Below are positions 25,385 to 38,600 of a stretch of DNA of 64,000 nucleotides, piece by piece. Under the pieces are notes generated by a model. That model was not told the origin of the DNA, searched no databases, and was given only the letters and a program-made list of their open reading frames with translations. The DNA lies in the NCBI GenBank assembly GCA_013398955.1, contig VWPU01006147.1, positions 1 through 64,000 of the forward strand, given 5' to 3'. Position numbers and translations under genes: made by a program. Within the stretch, counting starts at the first letter, position 1. The number at the start of each line of letters is the position of its first letter. The DNA comes from Callaeas wilsoni. Its lineage: Eukaryota; Chordata; Aves; Passeriformes; Callaeidae.

Positions 25385-27286
25385 CCAACAAGAAAAGCAA
25401 GTTTAAGGCTGTTAATAGTAAATAAAGATAAAATAGAAAAAATAATTTCTTCACTGCCTCCAAGGTCTCATTGACTTTTACTGACTTAGAGGATAAAAAA
25501 GGAAAATTCAGGGAAAACCAGGACCAAACCAAAGTATTTGGCAGATTTAGTTAAGAAAAGAGACTATTAAGCCACTTAAAAGTTAACTGATATGCATGGG
25601 TTATCACATACTCCTTGTCTTCAAGGTTATAGACTGTTTAGCAGAACTCTGCCAAACGCCAGTTATCTGAAGGGAGCTAGAAATCATCTCTGTTGATGAC
25701 AGACCTCTGAGCAGATGGTAAGTAAATCAAGGTCCTGATGTGAAATGTTAAAGCTTTTATGCTGGAAGACACTGTTAAAGCATTATCCAGGTTAAATCAG
25801 ATTCTGAAAAATACCGGTTTACCAGTAGGCAGGCGTGAAGTCTTCCGCTGAGGAATTCTACAAGTTTGGAGGCTTGGTTTATTTGGGGAAATTTTTGGTG
25901 GGTTTTTTTTTTAATACTCTAACAGATAACTTAGGTTTGTTTTTTCTATTTTGAGTAGTCATTGAAGCAGTTCTAGCAAAAGGGGAGGGGGAGCAAGGGA
26001 AGAGAGGGCCATTTTTTTATTTGTCATTAAAATAATTTCTTATCTTGTTTCATTAGGCCAGTAGGATATAAGAAAGGCAGGCATCACTGAGAATATAGTT
26101 GGGCAACATAACAGATTTTCTTCTAAAATTCCTGCTTAGATATGCCCAGGCATTTAAAACAATATTTTGGCATCTAAACCTTTGGAAATGATCGAATACC
26201 ACAGAAACAAAATAAACACTTTACTCTGCTTTAAAGAGTACAGTAATCAAAGAGTCTCTGCTAGACTCACATGGGAAGACTGGTAAAAGCTCTGTAGGTA
26301 ATTCTGTATAACTACAGATGGGGTGAACCAATTTCATTGAAGCAGAAGAAGCAATAATGCTCCTTTAATTTGCAGTGAACAAATCAGCTTGACTACCAAA
26401 GTTAAAGCACCAAAATTTAGTGTCGTCACAAGGAGAGAGCAACACTTACCAGTTTGATAATTTAGACTGCTAAAATTCATGGTTAACCTGCATCAACTAG
26501 AGATTATGACTTAGTGACTTGGCTCATTGCCCCATCATGGTCCATGGCCAATCCAAGCCCCTCATGTTGCAGAAAACTGCCTTGAAAATCCTGTTGAATT
26601 GATTGACAGTGCTGAACACCTGATTCAAGTTCATGGCTACACACAGAGCTAAATGCCACCAAAACCCTTTGTATTGCAGCCATAACACTCAGTTTCTCCA
26701 AACCATAAAGTCCCCATGAGAATATTACGGATAAATGCTCATTATAAAAAACCAAACAAAAACAAACAAACTAAAACTAGTCATAAATCATTTATAGAAC
26801 CTATCCAAAAGACTTGGATTTAATCAATTACAGAAAGTCACAAGCTACCAGGAGACTCTTCTTTCATTGGAAAACACACTCATACACAATATTTTTCTTT
26901 AAAAATTTTTTTAGACACTTAAACTTGCAACCCAAGTATTTATGTACCAGCTTCAGAAACAGGTTTTGCATACTCTTTTCAGGTACCTGAAAAGCTTCAT
27001 GTGAATAGAGATTGCACTCTTGCTTTTTCTTATGTAGTGGTACACACTGGTCTAGCCACAAATTTTAAATTTCTATCCTACCAGTAGTATGCCTCTACCT
27101 TCTCCCTCCAGCCCCCATCTTGCACAAGAAGATCCATAATCCCTGTGCTAATGCTTCCATTGTCCTTTGACTTCTGGAGTCAGTTCCAGCTTATGCTCCA
27201 AGGAATGGGGGGAGGGAGAAAGAAAAGTACATTTTTGACAAAGACCCTAAGTGATGAACACAGCTACAGGGGGGAGAGATTCATTT

Positions 27287-27297
27287 CCCCCCCCCCC
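27287..27297. repeat. C11 homopolymer
   Basis: Eleven C in a row, 36 bases after a G-rich segment (acaggggggaga). Long C runs are rare in AT-rich DNA and prone to sequencing and length error. Confidence 0.85.
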
Positions 27298-27419
27298 AAC
27301 CTTTACTCTTTTCACTCACTCTCCAAATGCACTGAGATTAATAATGCCTCTGGGCCACTGTATGCAGAAAAAAGATTATAATTGAATACCCTATTTTGAT
27401 GGGCAAGGAAAAAGAAAAG

Positions 27420-27434
27420 CAGACAGACAGACAG
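27420..27434. repeat. CAGA tetranucleotide microsatellite
   Basis: Nearly four tandem CAGA units (cagacagacagacag). Short, and possibly length-variable. Confidence 0.8.
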
Positions 27435-30400
27435 GGCTCAAAGGCTGAATTGGCCTGGTTTGGCTTTCAGCCCATAGCACCTACAATTATCTTGCAATGA
27501 TTTTTATTTATCTATTTAGTGTTCCCACTAGGCAGAGAGAGAATCTAGTATTAATTTAGTGCTCGTGGTTAGAGAGAGGGCTTTAAATTGAAAAATGTTA
27601 TTCAAATGGATAATGAAATGTGGCTGGAACTCTAATGTCCTGCTTTGAATGAAAATAGTACAAATCATAGCTCTCTGCAAGTGTTTTACAGTCTGAGAGT
27701 TTATGTAAAAATTCTGCTAAATTACATTTTTACAGAACAGTCTTACCAATGTAGCACTACCAGACTTTTACGTAGACAAGCAGCTAAGCTGTTGCCAAGC
27801 ATCCCAGAGCCTCACAGCAAAACAAGAAGTGAAGGGCAGGAGCAGGAGAGAAAAAGCAGCTTTGACATAAACGAAGGAAAGGATGAAACCTGAAAACCAG
27901 AATGGCACCTCCACAGCTATTCACTTATGGCATCTACATGAAGTCATCTAGTTTGCTCCTAAGCATCTATGGCAAAACATTCTCTTCCAAATTAGTGCAG
28001 GCTATTGCTGGGATATTCTGTTTGATGAGGACCTTGCCAGTACCAGCATCTGCCTACGACCCTAAGCAACACAGGTGACAGGAGTAAGAGAATGAAACAC
28101 CAAACAAAATTCTCTTCTTTAGACCATTATAAATTTAGATGAGCTCCATAAAAGCACCTGCTTGAGTTAAGCTACTGCTCTCTTCAAATGTTGGAAACTG
28201 CATTTCACGATAGGAAATCATAGCATAAAGAAAATAGTTGCTATCTTAGCTGTAATTAATGTCATAAAAGTATTCAAGAAAATATTAATATAAGACTGCT
28301 TTAAAAAAAAGTTATGTGAAGAAATTCAGCAAGGTAGGAGAATGCTGAGTGTGCAATCAAGAACATGCAAGTGTTGATCAGGACAATGGAGAGCGATTGC
28401 TTGAACAAACATAAGGACATTTCTTGACTCATCTACAATTTGAAGTTTAAAATATATTCCATAATTCTAAGGATCAAGCTTAACTTCCATGGAATACTAA
28501 TGCTGCATTCCAGAAAATAATCTAAATTGATTATTTTAACTGTATTGTCACTGGTTTTTTGAAAAGACACTAACCACCACAATTGCTCCATTACTTACCA
28601 CAGTGTATAAAATGTCTAAGGCTTTGGAAAGCAAATAACAGAAAAATATGGATTAAACTGATAAAAATGATAATTCCAGATATGATTAGATTCACTGTGT
28701 TGTGTAGCCTGCACAGCAGGTGGGGGATCCTTCAGAAGAATTAGAGAAAGGTTTAGGGAAAGCAGATTAATGGGGAAAAGATTAAATGGGCTCTAAAAGC
28801 AGGACAAAACATATTTTTAAAATGACAATTCTAACAGCAGTGCTTAGGGATGCTCTGGAATGCAAAGTACACATACTCCATTTAAATACCAGATGCACAA
28901 ATGTCTCCTACTTACAATTATGCAGTGCATTTTATGACTTTAAATCATAAGCTGAATAAGCATTTGACATTAAGTGGTGCTAGTGACAAATATTAATCAA
29001 AATATAGCCAATAGTTTCCAGCACACAGTAGTCAAGCTCTATTTTGCCCTTCTCTGCATGCAACTTTTTACAAAACTCATTCTACAGATGAAGGTCTACC
29101 AATCTGTTTCATTTTGAACAACAATATATTTCTGGATATAAAATGAAACAGAGTAACAGCAATTTCTGCAATCCTGTTGATGTTGATGCCACAGTCCTCT
29201 CTTCGCTGTTTAAGGCTTCCTATCTTCTAATAAAATGCTGTGTGTTAAAATAGGCAAGAACAAAAACCACAGTGGAAAGGCATCTTCCTAACATCATCTC
29301 ACAAAAAGAACATTGCCTTTTCCTCAAATCATCTCGGATACATCTGTCACTCAAGGCTGATTAGTCAGGAAATGCATAAAAGGTAGTTTGAGTTAGAGCT
29401 ATTGGAGCTGGTTGGTTCTGCTCCCCAGTGACCTGTTGGTACTCCTTGGGGACAGGCAGCACTGTGCTGGCAAAGACTTCTGGCTTTTCCACAGCTGCAC
29501 CCAAGTCAGGCAAGTTTCACTTGTGTCAGCCTTTTTTTGCCTTACGTTGTTGTCTGTGGTAGATGAACCACTTTTCAACTGCCTTCTTCCTACCAGTTTG
29601 AATTATATGCTGCTTAGCATCTCTTGACCCGTGTCCATGATGTTTCTCAGACCTGTCCCTGGTTTTTAATTCTACAAACATGACATAGAGAAATCTCAAG
29701 CCTTACAAAATGAAATCCACAGCCACAGCACAAAGATTTGCATATCACTCCCAAAGTGACCACACTGGGCTTGCAGCCTTTCTCCCCTTTTCATTCACCC
29801 CAATCTCTTTTGTTCTCCCCCATCTACTTGTTTTGTTGTGGTTGTTTTCATGCTCTAATCTCCTCCAGGCAAGCACATCCTTCCGTATGTTCTGCAAAGT
29901 GCTTTTTCAGGCAATAAAGCAGAAATCATGTCTCTTGGTTTCTCCGTTTGAAGGGGTAGCATACAAATATAGTGCTCACCTACCAAGGCAGCTGGCAGGT
30001 TAAATTTGTTAATGACTGTGAGCATGTGGAGATCGTCTTATGGAAGGCTCAACAGGAGTGTGAAGCATTGTCAGAGGTCAAAAATGAGGCTAACAGATTG
30101 AGTTAGTTTCCCATTCTGGGTACTTGTTTCTTTCCATAATAAAAGGGGAGTTAACTACAGAGTAAAAGCCTGGGCATGTTACTGAGGAAGGATGTAAGGG
30201 GACTGCCTAACGAGTACCCTGCTATCATAAGGTGATGAAGGAAAATAAAATGGTTCCTCTTTTCCTCCATTTAGCATTAGGACATGGGAAAAAGTGCCTC
30301 ATAGGATGTCATTAAATTCTAACCAAGCTCCTTATCTAACAGTGTTTTCAAAAAAAGAAATCTAGACTTTTCTAGCTTCTGTGTAAAATAAAACCCATGT

Positions 30401-32172
30401 AACTGCATACTACATTAGACATGCAGAAAAGTATGTTATTGTTAGAGTCCAAGAGATTTCAGCCAGACAGTCTGATTTTACAATTTATTTTTTTCATAAG
30501 TAAGGTTGAAAGTGCTCAATATGCTATTTCCTTAAATTTCTTATAAGAGTGTAAAAAGTGTTTGGAATAGGTCCAGCCTCACTCTAAGCTTCTTATATGC
30601 AGCCCTCCCTTACAGTAACTATTATATGACCGAACATCAATTTATAAGGGTCCTCTCCCTCTACTTGTATTTTTATTTTATTACTGGTCAATATTACAAA
30701 ATTTGAAATAAGAAATTCCTTCAGTCTTAGATACTGGATATTCTCTCTATCCATAATTGCAAAGGACACTAGGAGCAGTAAAGCCAGAACACTCAAATTG
30801 GGCCCCTCAAGCCTCTTCTAATCCCACAAAGCTGCAGCACACTCTAAACTCTGCTCCACTCCCCCCTAAACCCAAAGATACCTAACAAGGACTCTCCACT
30901 ACTGCACTGACATGTAGGAGGAGGAATGTATTCTACTCCTCCTCCCCTTCGCTCCCCATTCAAGTAGGCAGCTAAGCAAAGCTATTGCATAAGGCACTAC
31001 AGCATGACAACACATTAAACAATTAAGGGTAACTCCAGGGCAGAAAAAATGAGAAAAACGTGCTGCATGTGGAAGTGAATTTGCTGGGCTTTGTACCACT
31101 AAACCACATTGAGAACAAGTTGTCCTTCTCCTCCGCCCAGTGGGTAATGGAGTAAATTTTAAAATTTGGAATACTTAGAATTATACATTGCTGAAAAGCA
31201 AAATCAGGAAATACACACTATATAAAACAATATAGAAAGTCTTACCTCTCTTGATTTCCAGCCTGTGGCTTTATTTTCATATCCTTCTATTCCGTATCTT
31301 GCTTATAACAACTGTACTCACCATAAACAAATCCTCAGCATTCCAGGAGAGATCTGCTCACAGAAGGGGAATGTGTTGGTCCACAGGGAGAACTTCTAAC
31401 TTTAACAAGACTCTGGCCATAGAGAAAATCCCCTCTTGCACTTGCACAGATGATTTCAGATCCGATTTACCCTGCAACAGAGAAAAAACAACAGTGTGTT
31501 TACAGGAAAGCAAGTAGCTAAAGAGAGCTGTAAGCAAGACAACTCATTTGAAGGTTGTCATTCAGGTGATAGCTAGTGTCACCCCCCGCTGTGTGCATAG
31601 GTCTCTGTCACACTTTGCCGTTTTCCTAGGACAACTGTTGTCATGAGGCTGTTAAACAGGACCTTACTGAAACCACAAGAGAGCCATGATCAGCTATGAA
31701 AAGCCAGGCAACTGAGTACTGCACATCAAGAACACACACCCCCTAGTTACATAAATTAGAATAATAATACAGAAGCACTTTTCAAGGCCATGATGCACAG
31801 AGAGGACCCAGCACTGCTCCTCACAGGGGGGACTGGGCTGGGCCAGGCCATGGAAGATACAGTTGTCACTTTGCCCTGGCAGTCCCACACCATGGGTCAG
31901 TGACCACACTGGAACCAGTTTCAGAGGTGGCCTGATAACTTTCTGTTAGAGCTTGTAAAATATACTGTTGAGTTAACAGCTCATTTTTGTGTTTGTTTTG
32001 CAAAGTATTCTGAAATTAATTCCCCAATTAGTTCTTGGGAAAATAAGTCAAATTCAGCACTTTGTAGATGTCCACCTAAGCAGGCTGTATGCAGGTGTGA
32101 CCTGGCAGGGACAGATCCCTGCAGGCTCTGCTTTGTGCAGTAGGATGGACACATGGCCTGCTAAGGCCACAG

Positions 32173-32187
32173 CTGTCTGTCTGTCTG
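32173..32187. repeat. CTGT tetranucleotide microsatellite
   Basis: Nearly four tandem CTGT units (ctgtctgtctgtctg) inside a locally GC-richer stretch. Confidence 0.8.
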
Positions 32188-32455
32188 ACTGCCGCACCCT
32201 CCTGAATGCAGCAGAGCTCTGCAGTGGCACCAGTGGGTCTGCAAAGCCACCTCGGAAGTACAGTGGGAATAGTCACAGCCTTCACTGCAGCTTAAGAAAA
32301 GGCAGCACAATGAGTCTGAAAGGCATTCACTGCATGTCCGAGACGGAGGAAGGATAAAGCTCTCTTCATACAGATTTATTTAATAAAACCTACACACCTG
32401 AGTTCCCAATGACAAAAGCAACAGTAAAGAATTATCTTGAACATTGATGAACACT

Positions 32456-32672
32456 GAATCACAGAATGGGTAAGACTGGAAGGAACCACAGTGGGTCATC
32501 TGGTGCAACCTCCTGGTTCCAGCAGGGTCATCCCAGAACACATGGCACAGGATTGCATCCACACAGTACTGGAATATCTCCAAGGAGGGAGACTCCCTCT
32601 CTGGGCAATCTGTGCCAGTGCTCAGTCACCCGCACAGCAACACACACTCCTTATGGGGTTCAGTTTATGACA
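32456..32672 (-). repeat. CR1 LINE 3' fragment
   Basis: The plus strand starts gaatcacagaatgggtaaga, continues with 'ctggaaggaacc' and 'catctggtgcaacctcc', and later has 'ctctgggcaatctgtgccagtgctcagtcac' and 'ggttcagttt'. This is the reverse complement of the CR1 3' UTR with the last coding-proximal part. It is the best preserved and longest CR1 piece in the window. It is 5'-truncated with no usable frame, and it differs in text from the other two copies, so it represents another subfamily. Confidence 0.92.
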
Positions 32673-35600
32673 CTGAAACATAGGTCAATAAAAGCAAACT
32701 TTTAAATTTAATTACTTTTTAAAAGCATTTCTCTACCTGAAGATTCCTCACAGTTTCAAAAGAAATAGAAATGGAGAATACGCACTCTCGCAACAATACA
32801 TCAACGTATTTCCAAGTATTTCCATATATTTTGTTCAGCACCTGGCAATTTCCACTAAGACCCAGTTCTTGGAGTAAGAAATTTAACTACATTTGAACTT
32901 GCTGGCAAAATATGAATGTAACCAAGTGAGGAAATCTTAATGCTCAAAAAGGAGTCTAAATACTCAGACTCCTCCACGCCAGCCACAGAGCACCCAAGTC
33001 AACTGTCAGCATCCAGCCTGGAACATAGGCACACGGTCCACCATGGCATCCATATAAAATGTGAAGAAGGTGACTTCTCCATTCTGTGGTTTCAAGAGTT
33101 TTCTTTGCCTCTGTCCTCTAGCTGACATACTTTACTCTTGGTGAAGTCTCTGTTCCCCATCGTATTTCCCCAGAAAACTTTGAAATATTAAGCGTTCAGA
33201 CATGGTTCTTTGCTTCATTGTATAATTGAGTTGCTTCGTATTCCAAGAAGCTTTTGTGTTATTTTAGAGCTGTCTTGAAAACGACCATGCAACTAGTCTC
33301 AACTGCAACAGTATGAAACATCTGGGAGAAGGATTATTTCTGTCATGTGCTGCCAAAATAACATTTTGCTTATGGAATTAAAATTTTAGGGATTTTCCCA
33401 AATCCACATAATGTTCTTGAAAGCCTGAATTTGCATTATGACATTTACATTAGCATATAGACGTGTAAAAGACCATCTTGCCAGCCAACTCTTATTGGTT
33501 ATTCAAAAGCTTAACTCCACCTAAAGCTAGGATTAAAGCATGTTCCTGAAACACTTCAGTTACAGCAACAGATTTTCTTCAGCTAAGTGCCTCTTCCCAT
33601 CTGCTCTTACAATCACATCTGCAAGTGTCTTCAGTGATCACCTTGCCATAATTATGGATGCCTACCCAACTCCCTAGACAGGGACAGATGCCATATTTTT
33701 AAGATGTACTATTTCTGTATACATTGAAGTTTCAGCTCCTTAGTAGAAATGACCACAGCAAAATGCTGAATATGATGAAGTAAAGGATTCTACTACTTGT
33801 CATAAATGCTTCTCAAATACAAATGCTTGCTGAAAAATAAACCATCTTCTAAACTCTTTGCCCCTATATCCAAGCTAGTGCAGTACACAGCTAAAGGTAC
33901 TGTGTAATCGCAATGTTTATTTTCTCTTTCTGTAGGAATAAGTTCTTCTGCTGAAAGGAACATTTTGCTGTATTGTTTCAAGGTGTTGTAACAGGCAGAC
34001 CAACAAGGCAGTGCTCCCACTTAGCTACAACCCCAGATGAGATAACAAAAAAATTTTACCCTTAATTCTTATGGTTAGAGATAACCAAGAGAATACTGAT
34101 TGTATGAGAACCCATTCCATACAACTTTACTGGATTTGTTGAAAGTCAAAACAACAGTAATGCAGAGCGTCAACTACTCATATATTTCAGTTGAATTGCA
34201 AGATGAAACTATATTGTTTGCTCCTTCAGTGTTGGAGGCGGAAACAACATGCTCATACCCAGCTTCCAAATTATTTCCCACACCATTCCCAACACTGATA
34301 GTTCCCAAACACCCTTTACTCAGCTGCCAGAACTTCTCACTTCCCTGTGACAACCTCTATGCTGTAACTATATACATTAACACAAATCTGTCACATCAGA
34401 AACAAGAAAGGGAAGACAGTGCAAAATAAACTATTTACTGTCCAAATACCTGACAGAGGATGTATCAAAACTGCAGTACCTCATTCCCCAAGCCCAAGGT
34501 GTACCCACTGCCATAGACTATGCCCTTACTGTTTCTAAGAATGGGTTCCTATGCTTGTGGCTTTTGCCACCAAGGCAGATGCTCTTGAAAGATTGTGCTG
34601 GAAAATAACTGTCCTGCAATGATCTCAAAGAAATGGGCCTTCAAAGGCCTGTTCCTCATAAGAGCATCATGCTGCAGAGCTGGAAGCAGTGCTGCCAGTC
34701 TCAGACATGCACAGCTGTGCTCTACAGCCTAGAGATTACTTGCTTACCCTTTCTCCCCTCAAACCTAAGATTCCTCTTTCTACTTTCCGGGTAAGAACAA
34801 AATCAACAGCTTCACTGGCCAGGAGAAAATTGGTAGACTGATAACTGCATAGACAAAAGGATAACCAAAAACTCTCTCATTTCCCACTTACGCATTGCAG
34901 TATTTGATTTGTTCTGTATGAGTAAATGAAAAGGGACTGCCCAGAAACATCCATCAGACCCTTGTAAATGTCAGATACACCTTTTCATAGCCACAGAAGG
35001 GAGGACAGGTCTGGCCGATCACTGACAAGGCTGATGGTCAAACTAATTGACTTTGGGAAACTAGCAGATTTCAAGTTTCATTATTAAATCCTGCTGGCAA
35101 ACCTAAAAATTCAATCATATTTTTCTTTCAGGTCAAATGGTCTCTCTACCAAACTATGTTTTCCCCAGAAATACCCTGGTTCACATCTGTAGCAGAATCC
35201 TCATTCAGCAGAAGACATCTTTACCACTCCATCCCCCATAGCATTATCTCATTTTCAGCTTATCTGTTTAAACAGCATGGCCATAATTTTCTGAAGCAAT
35301 ATTACATGAGGTCAAAACATTCACACAAGCAGAATTTATCTTCTCACACTCACCTCCTATTATAGCCCAAACTATGTAACAGTGCTGTTCATTATATATC
35401 ACCTACTGCTCCTGCAGACTTCATGCTCCATACTTGGTTTTAATACCCACTATACATATTGTTCACAAAAAGGAATGGTCTGGGGTTTTTTAAATGCCAA
35501 AAACATGCAGCTAACAAGTCTTCAAATTATCAAAGCTGTTTCGAAGGTCATATTTGCTTTTGTTTCCTTAAAAATTACATACATCTTTTGGCAATTTTTG

Positions 35601-38600
35601 TTCCTGATCATTCACACTTAACATGGGAAGTATATGACCTTTTAACTCTTATTAATAGTTTGTGCTACATCACACGTGAATTCCCCATTCTCCTCTCTTA
35701 CTTATCTGAATTGAGTGAATTTTGTCACCTAACTCACAGGCCTTTAAAGGGCTCCAGACCCCACATGCAATATACTGTGCTTTTCCATGAATTATTCAAG
35801 CACCAGTGTTCTTCCATCATGGATCTCTGGATGGCTCTATTTCTTCTGCTCTATTGAGGTCTTGACTTATGAGCAGACTTATGTTACTCTTTCTTGATTG
35901 TCACATTTTATTACAGTTAATATTAATTATGTGGATTCTTGTCCAAGACGTAGTTTTCCAGGCATAAAAGATTGTCATGTTGTAAGGTTTTTTCCTTTGC
36001 AAACTTTATGTAATAAAGCATTCTCCTGTCAGAAGCTGTCAGCACCACATATATCTACTTGATAATAACTGTACAGTAATAGAGTTAGCTAAAGAAGTTG
36101 TGTGCAAGCCGACATGAATTCCCATAGAGAAGCCAATCTTGTAGCTTATCCGTGATTTCCTATGGCTGACATGCAGTTAAACGCAAAGTGTTGCAAACAG
36201 CCTGCTTGATGAAATGAATAACCTGTTACAGCCTTGAAAGAAATGCTGGCCTAGGATGTTAAACTTCTATTGGAGGCTTAGGTATAATAAGTAGATTCTG
36301 ACAAATACTGTTCACACAAATGTTTGCAGAATGAGAGTGTTCCATGAATATTAATGAAAACACATTCTCCTGAGCATTTGCAATCCACACAGTAAACCAG
36401 GAGTCTCTGACCCTTCAAGTGCCTTGTCCTTATTAGAGGGACAAATCTGATGTGATTTTAAACTAAGATATTTTATCCCATGGTTGAGAAGTAGGAACAC
36501 TATTTAGCTATAGAAATCAAAATCCACAGCAGACCTAACAATAGTTACAGGAAGAAGCAGAGAGAAAACTACAGTTGTTAAAAGACAACAGTTACATATT
36601 CTGCATGTTTTCCTGTAACATCAACTTCGGCAGTGGCCATCAGTTATGGATTACAAGAAGATTAACAATAAAAGAGCAGACTATCTATTAAGCCTGATTA
36701 AAAGGTCACACTTGGACTGAAAACAATGAAGACAAAACCCAGTCTAGAATCAGCTGGTCAATGCACAGTAATGGCAGATACAAAAAACCACCACACTCTG
36801 TACTGCAAGGAGAAGGTTTCCAGGACAGGAAAGTAACACAGAATGATGCAGTGTGATGATATGAAATAGCATTTAAACTCAAAAATAAATCATGTTGCAT
36901 GAGAGAGATCAGGAGAAATGAGGACAACAGCAAAAAGAGACTGAAACACAAAGATTCAATTTACCATGCAGCTGTGAATTAGAAACAAAGTATGATTAAT
37001 ACAATTCAAACTGGACCCATGATAAGTATAACAAGAGAAGAACAGGTACTGCTGCCCTGTCTGGTAAGTACAAAGTAATCACTTCCCCTCAGGTAGGACC
37101 CAAAATTAAATGTAAGAAATCAGAGAGCATCATAGCCCAATGATGTCTATCGGAAGGGTACTGGCAAGCAGTGAAGAAGAAAACAGAAATAAAATCTGTG
37201 TTCTCTACAGCTATTTTTAACTACCAGAATAAAACATTCATTCCTTGCTGCAGCAGTTATTTGTAGCAAAAGGAGTAATACAGCTGGAGAGCACTAGTCC
37301 AAAAGCAGCCTACTGAGCACATGTAGTTATGGGGACAAACAGAGATCAAGTAGAGATGTGCTGGACTTTACCAGCGGAGCTAAACATGCAGTACCCTAAG
37401 GGGGACAAAGTAAAGCCAAGCACATGATATTGACAGTCTGTTGCAGTTGTCATCCTGCCAGCCAAAGGAGCCACAGCACACAAAGCAATGATTCCACTTC
37501 CCAACACAACTAACATGGAAGACCTCTGAATATTAGTGGCCTGTGTCAATGCTCAGTTATCCCATGGGGAGTTTGCATTAACAACACCTTCCCTACTCAA
37601 AGGTCAGCATGGCTTGGTTTGGCTGCTCTGGAACTGCCTGTGCTTCTGAGGATCCTTCTCCTCTTGCTAATTATACCTTTAGATTGTGTTCTGTTGGTTA
37701 TGATGCCTGTTTTACTTCTGAGGCACAAATATTTTGAGAACTGGAGGCAGAAGAGATCTCTAAAATAGGAAGGAAAGTATTAGAGTGGACAGAAAAAGAA
37801 AATAAATCAAGTCCTGGACCAAAATACTGGTTACAACTTGACTGCCGATAGCTACATTGTAAGACCAAGACCAGCACTTTCCCTAATGATATCAGAAAAT
37901 TTCTTTGTATTTGAATGTCCTGTGCATAAAGTCCCACCTGGACAATAAAACTCATCTTTGTTACATCTATCCTTAACTTAAAAACTGCTCAAAGAAACAG
38001 AATTCATTGAGTGGCTGGCAGCTTCCTCAACTGAAATCCTCTCATCACTTTTGTTCACGTCATGTGATTGAAAGATTACCTGTAATAAAAAGAAAGCAGG
38101 AACAAACTCAATGGGTTTTTCTCCATCAAATAACCCTTTTATAGACAAGATACATGCCCTAGAAGTCCTGCAGGTTCTAATGTGCTTCATGATAGCAAAG
38201 AGCAAAGCAAAACACGTTCCTTTAAATTCTTGCTGACTAGACAGCATATTTCCATCAGAAAACTAAAATGAATAGCCTTGAAATAAGTTTTAAAACAATT
38301 TCTAATATGCAAAATATTTTTACTGAGTTTGCCATACAACCGCACCTGCACCTTGATGATGTACTGCCTCAATAGCCAGGTTTCTCAGCTGAAGTTACTA
38401 AGTGACCACAACTTTCAGTGGGTCTGAAAGCTCATTTGCTACTGGAGACATTGCAGTTCCAGTAGCCTCCATTAACCCCTCAGGGCAGAAGCAGAAGGGC
38501 CAGCATAAAAGGAGGTTATCTTGCAAAAGAGGAAAATATTTTCCTCTCTCAAAGAACAAGTTTTATTGTTTGCTACCACAGCAAAACTCCTGTTGAAGGG

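Larger units (their letters stand above)
18421..32455. other. Long AT-rich non-coding region
   Basis: I see no recognisable gene, RNA or transposon. Open frames stay near or below 100 codons (23157-23462, 24105-24404, 29710-30003), and their translations look random. Simple repeats at 25370, 27287 and 27420 are listed separately. It is probably intron or intergenic sequence. Confidence 0.6.

Noticed and set aside
35382..35857. Two overlapping plus-strand frames, the larger 132 codons
   Set aside because: The translation is rich in Cys, Phe, His and Leu with no motif. Two competing frames argue for chance.
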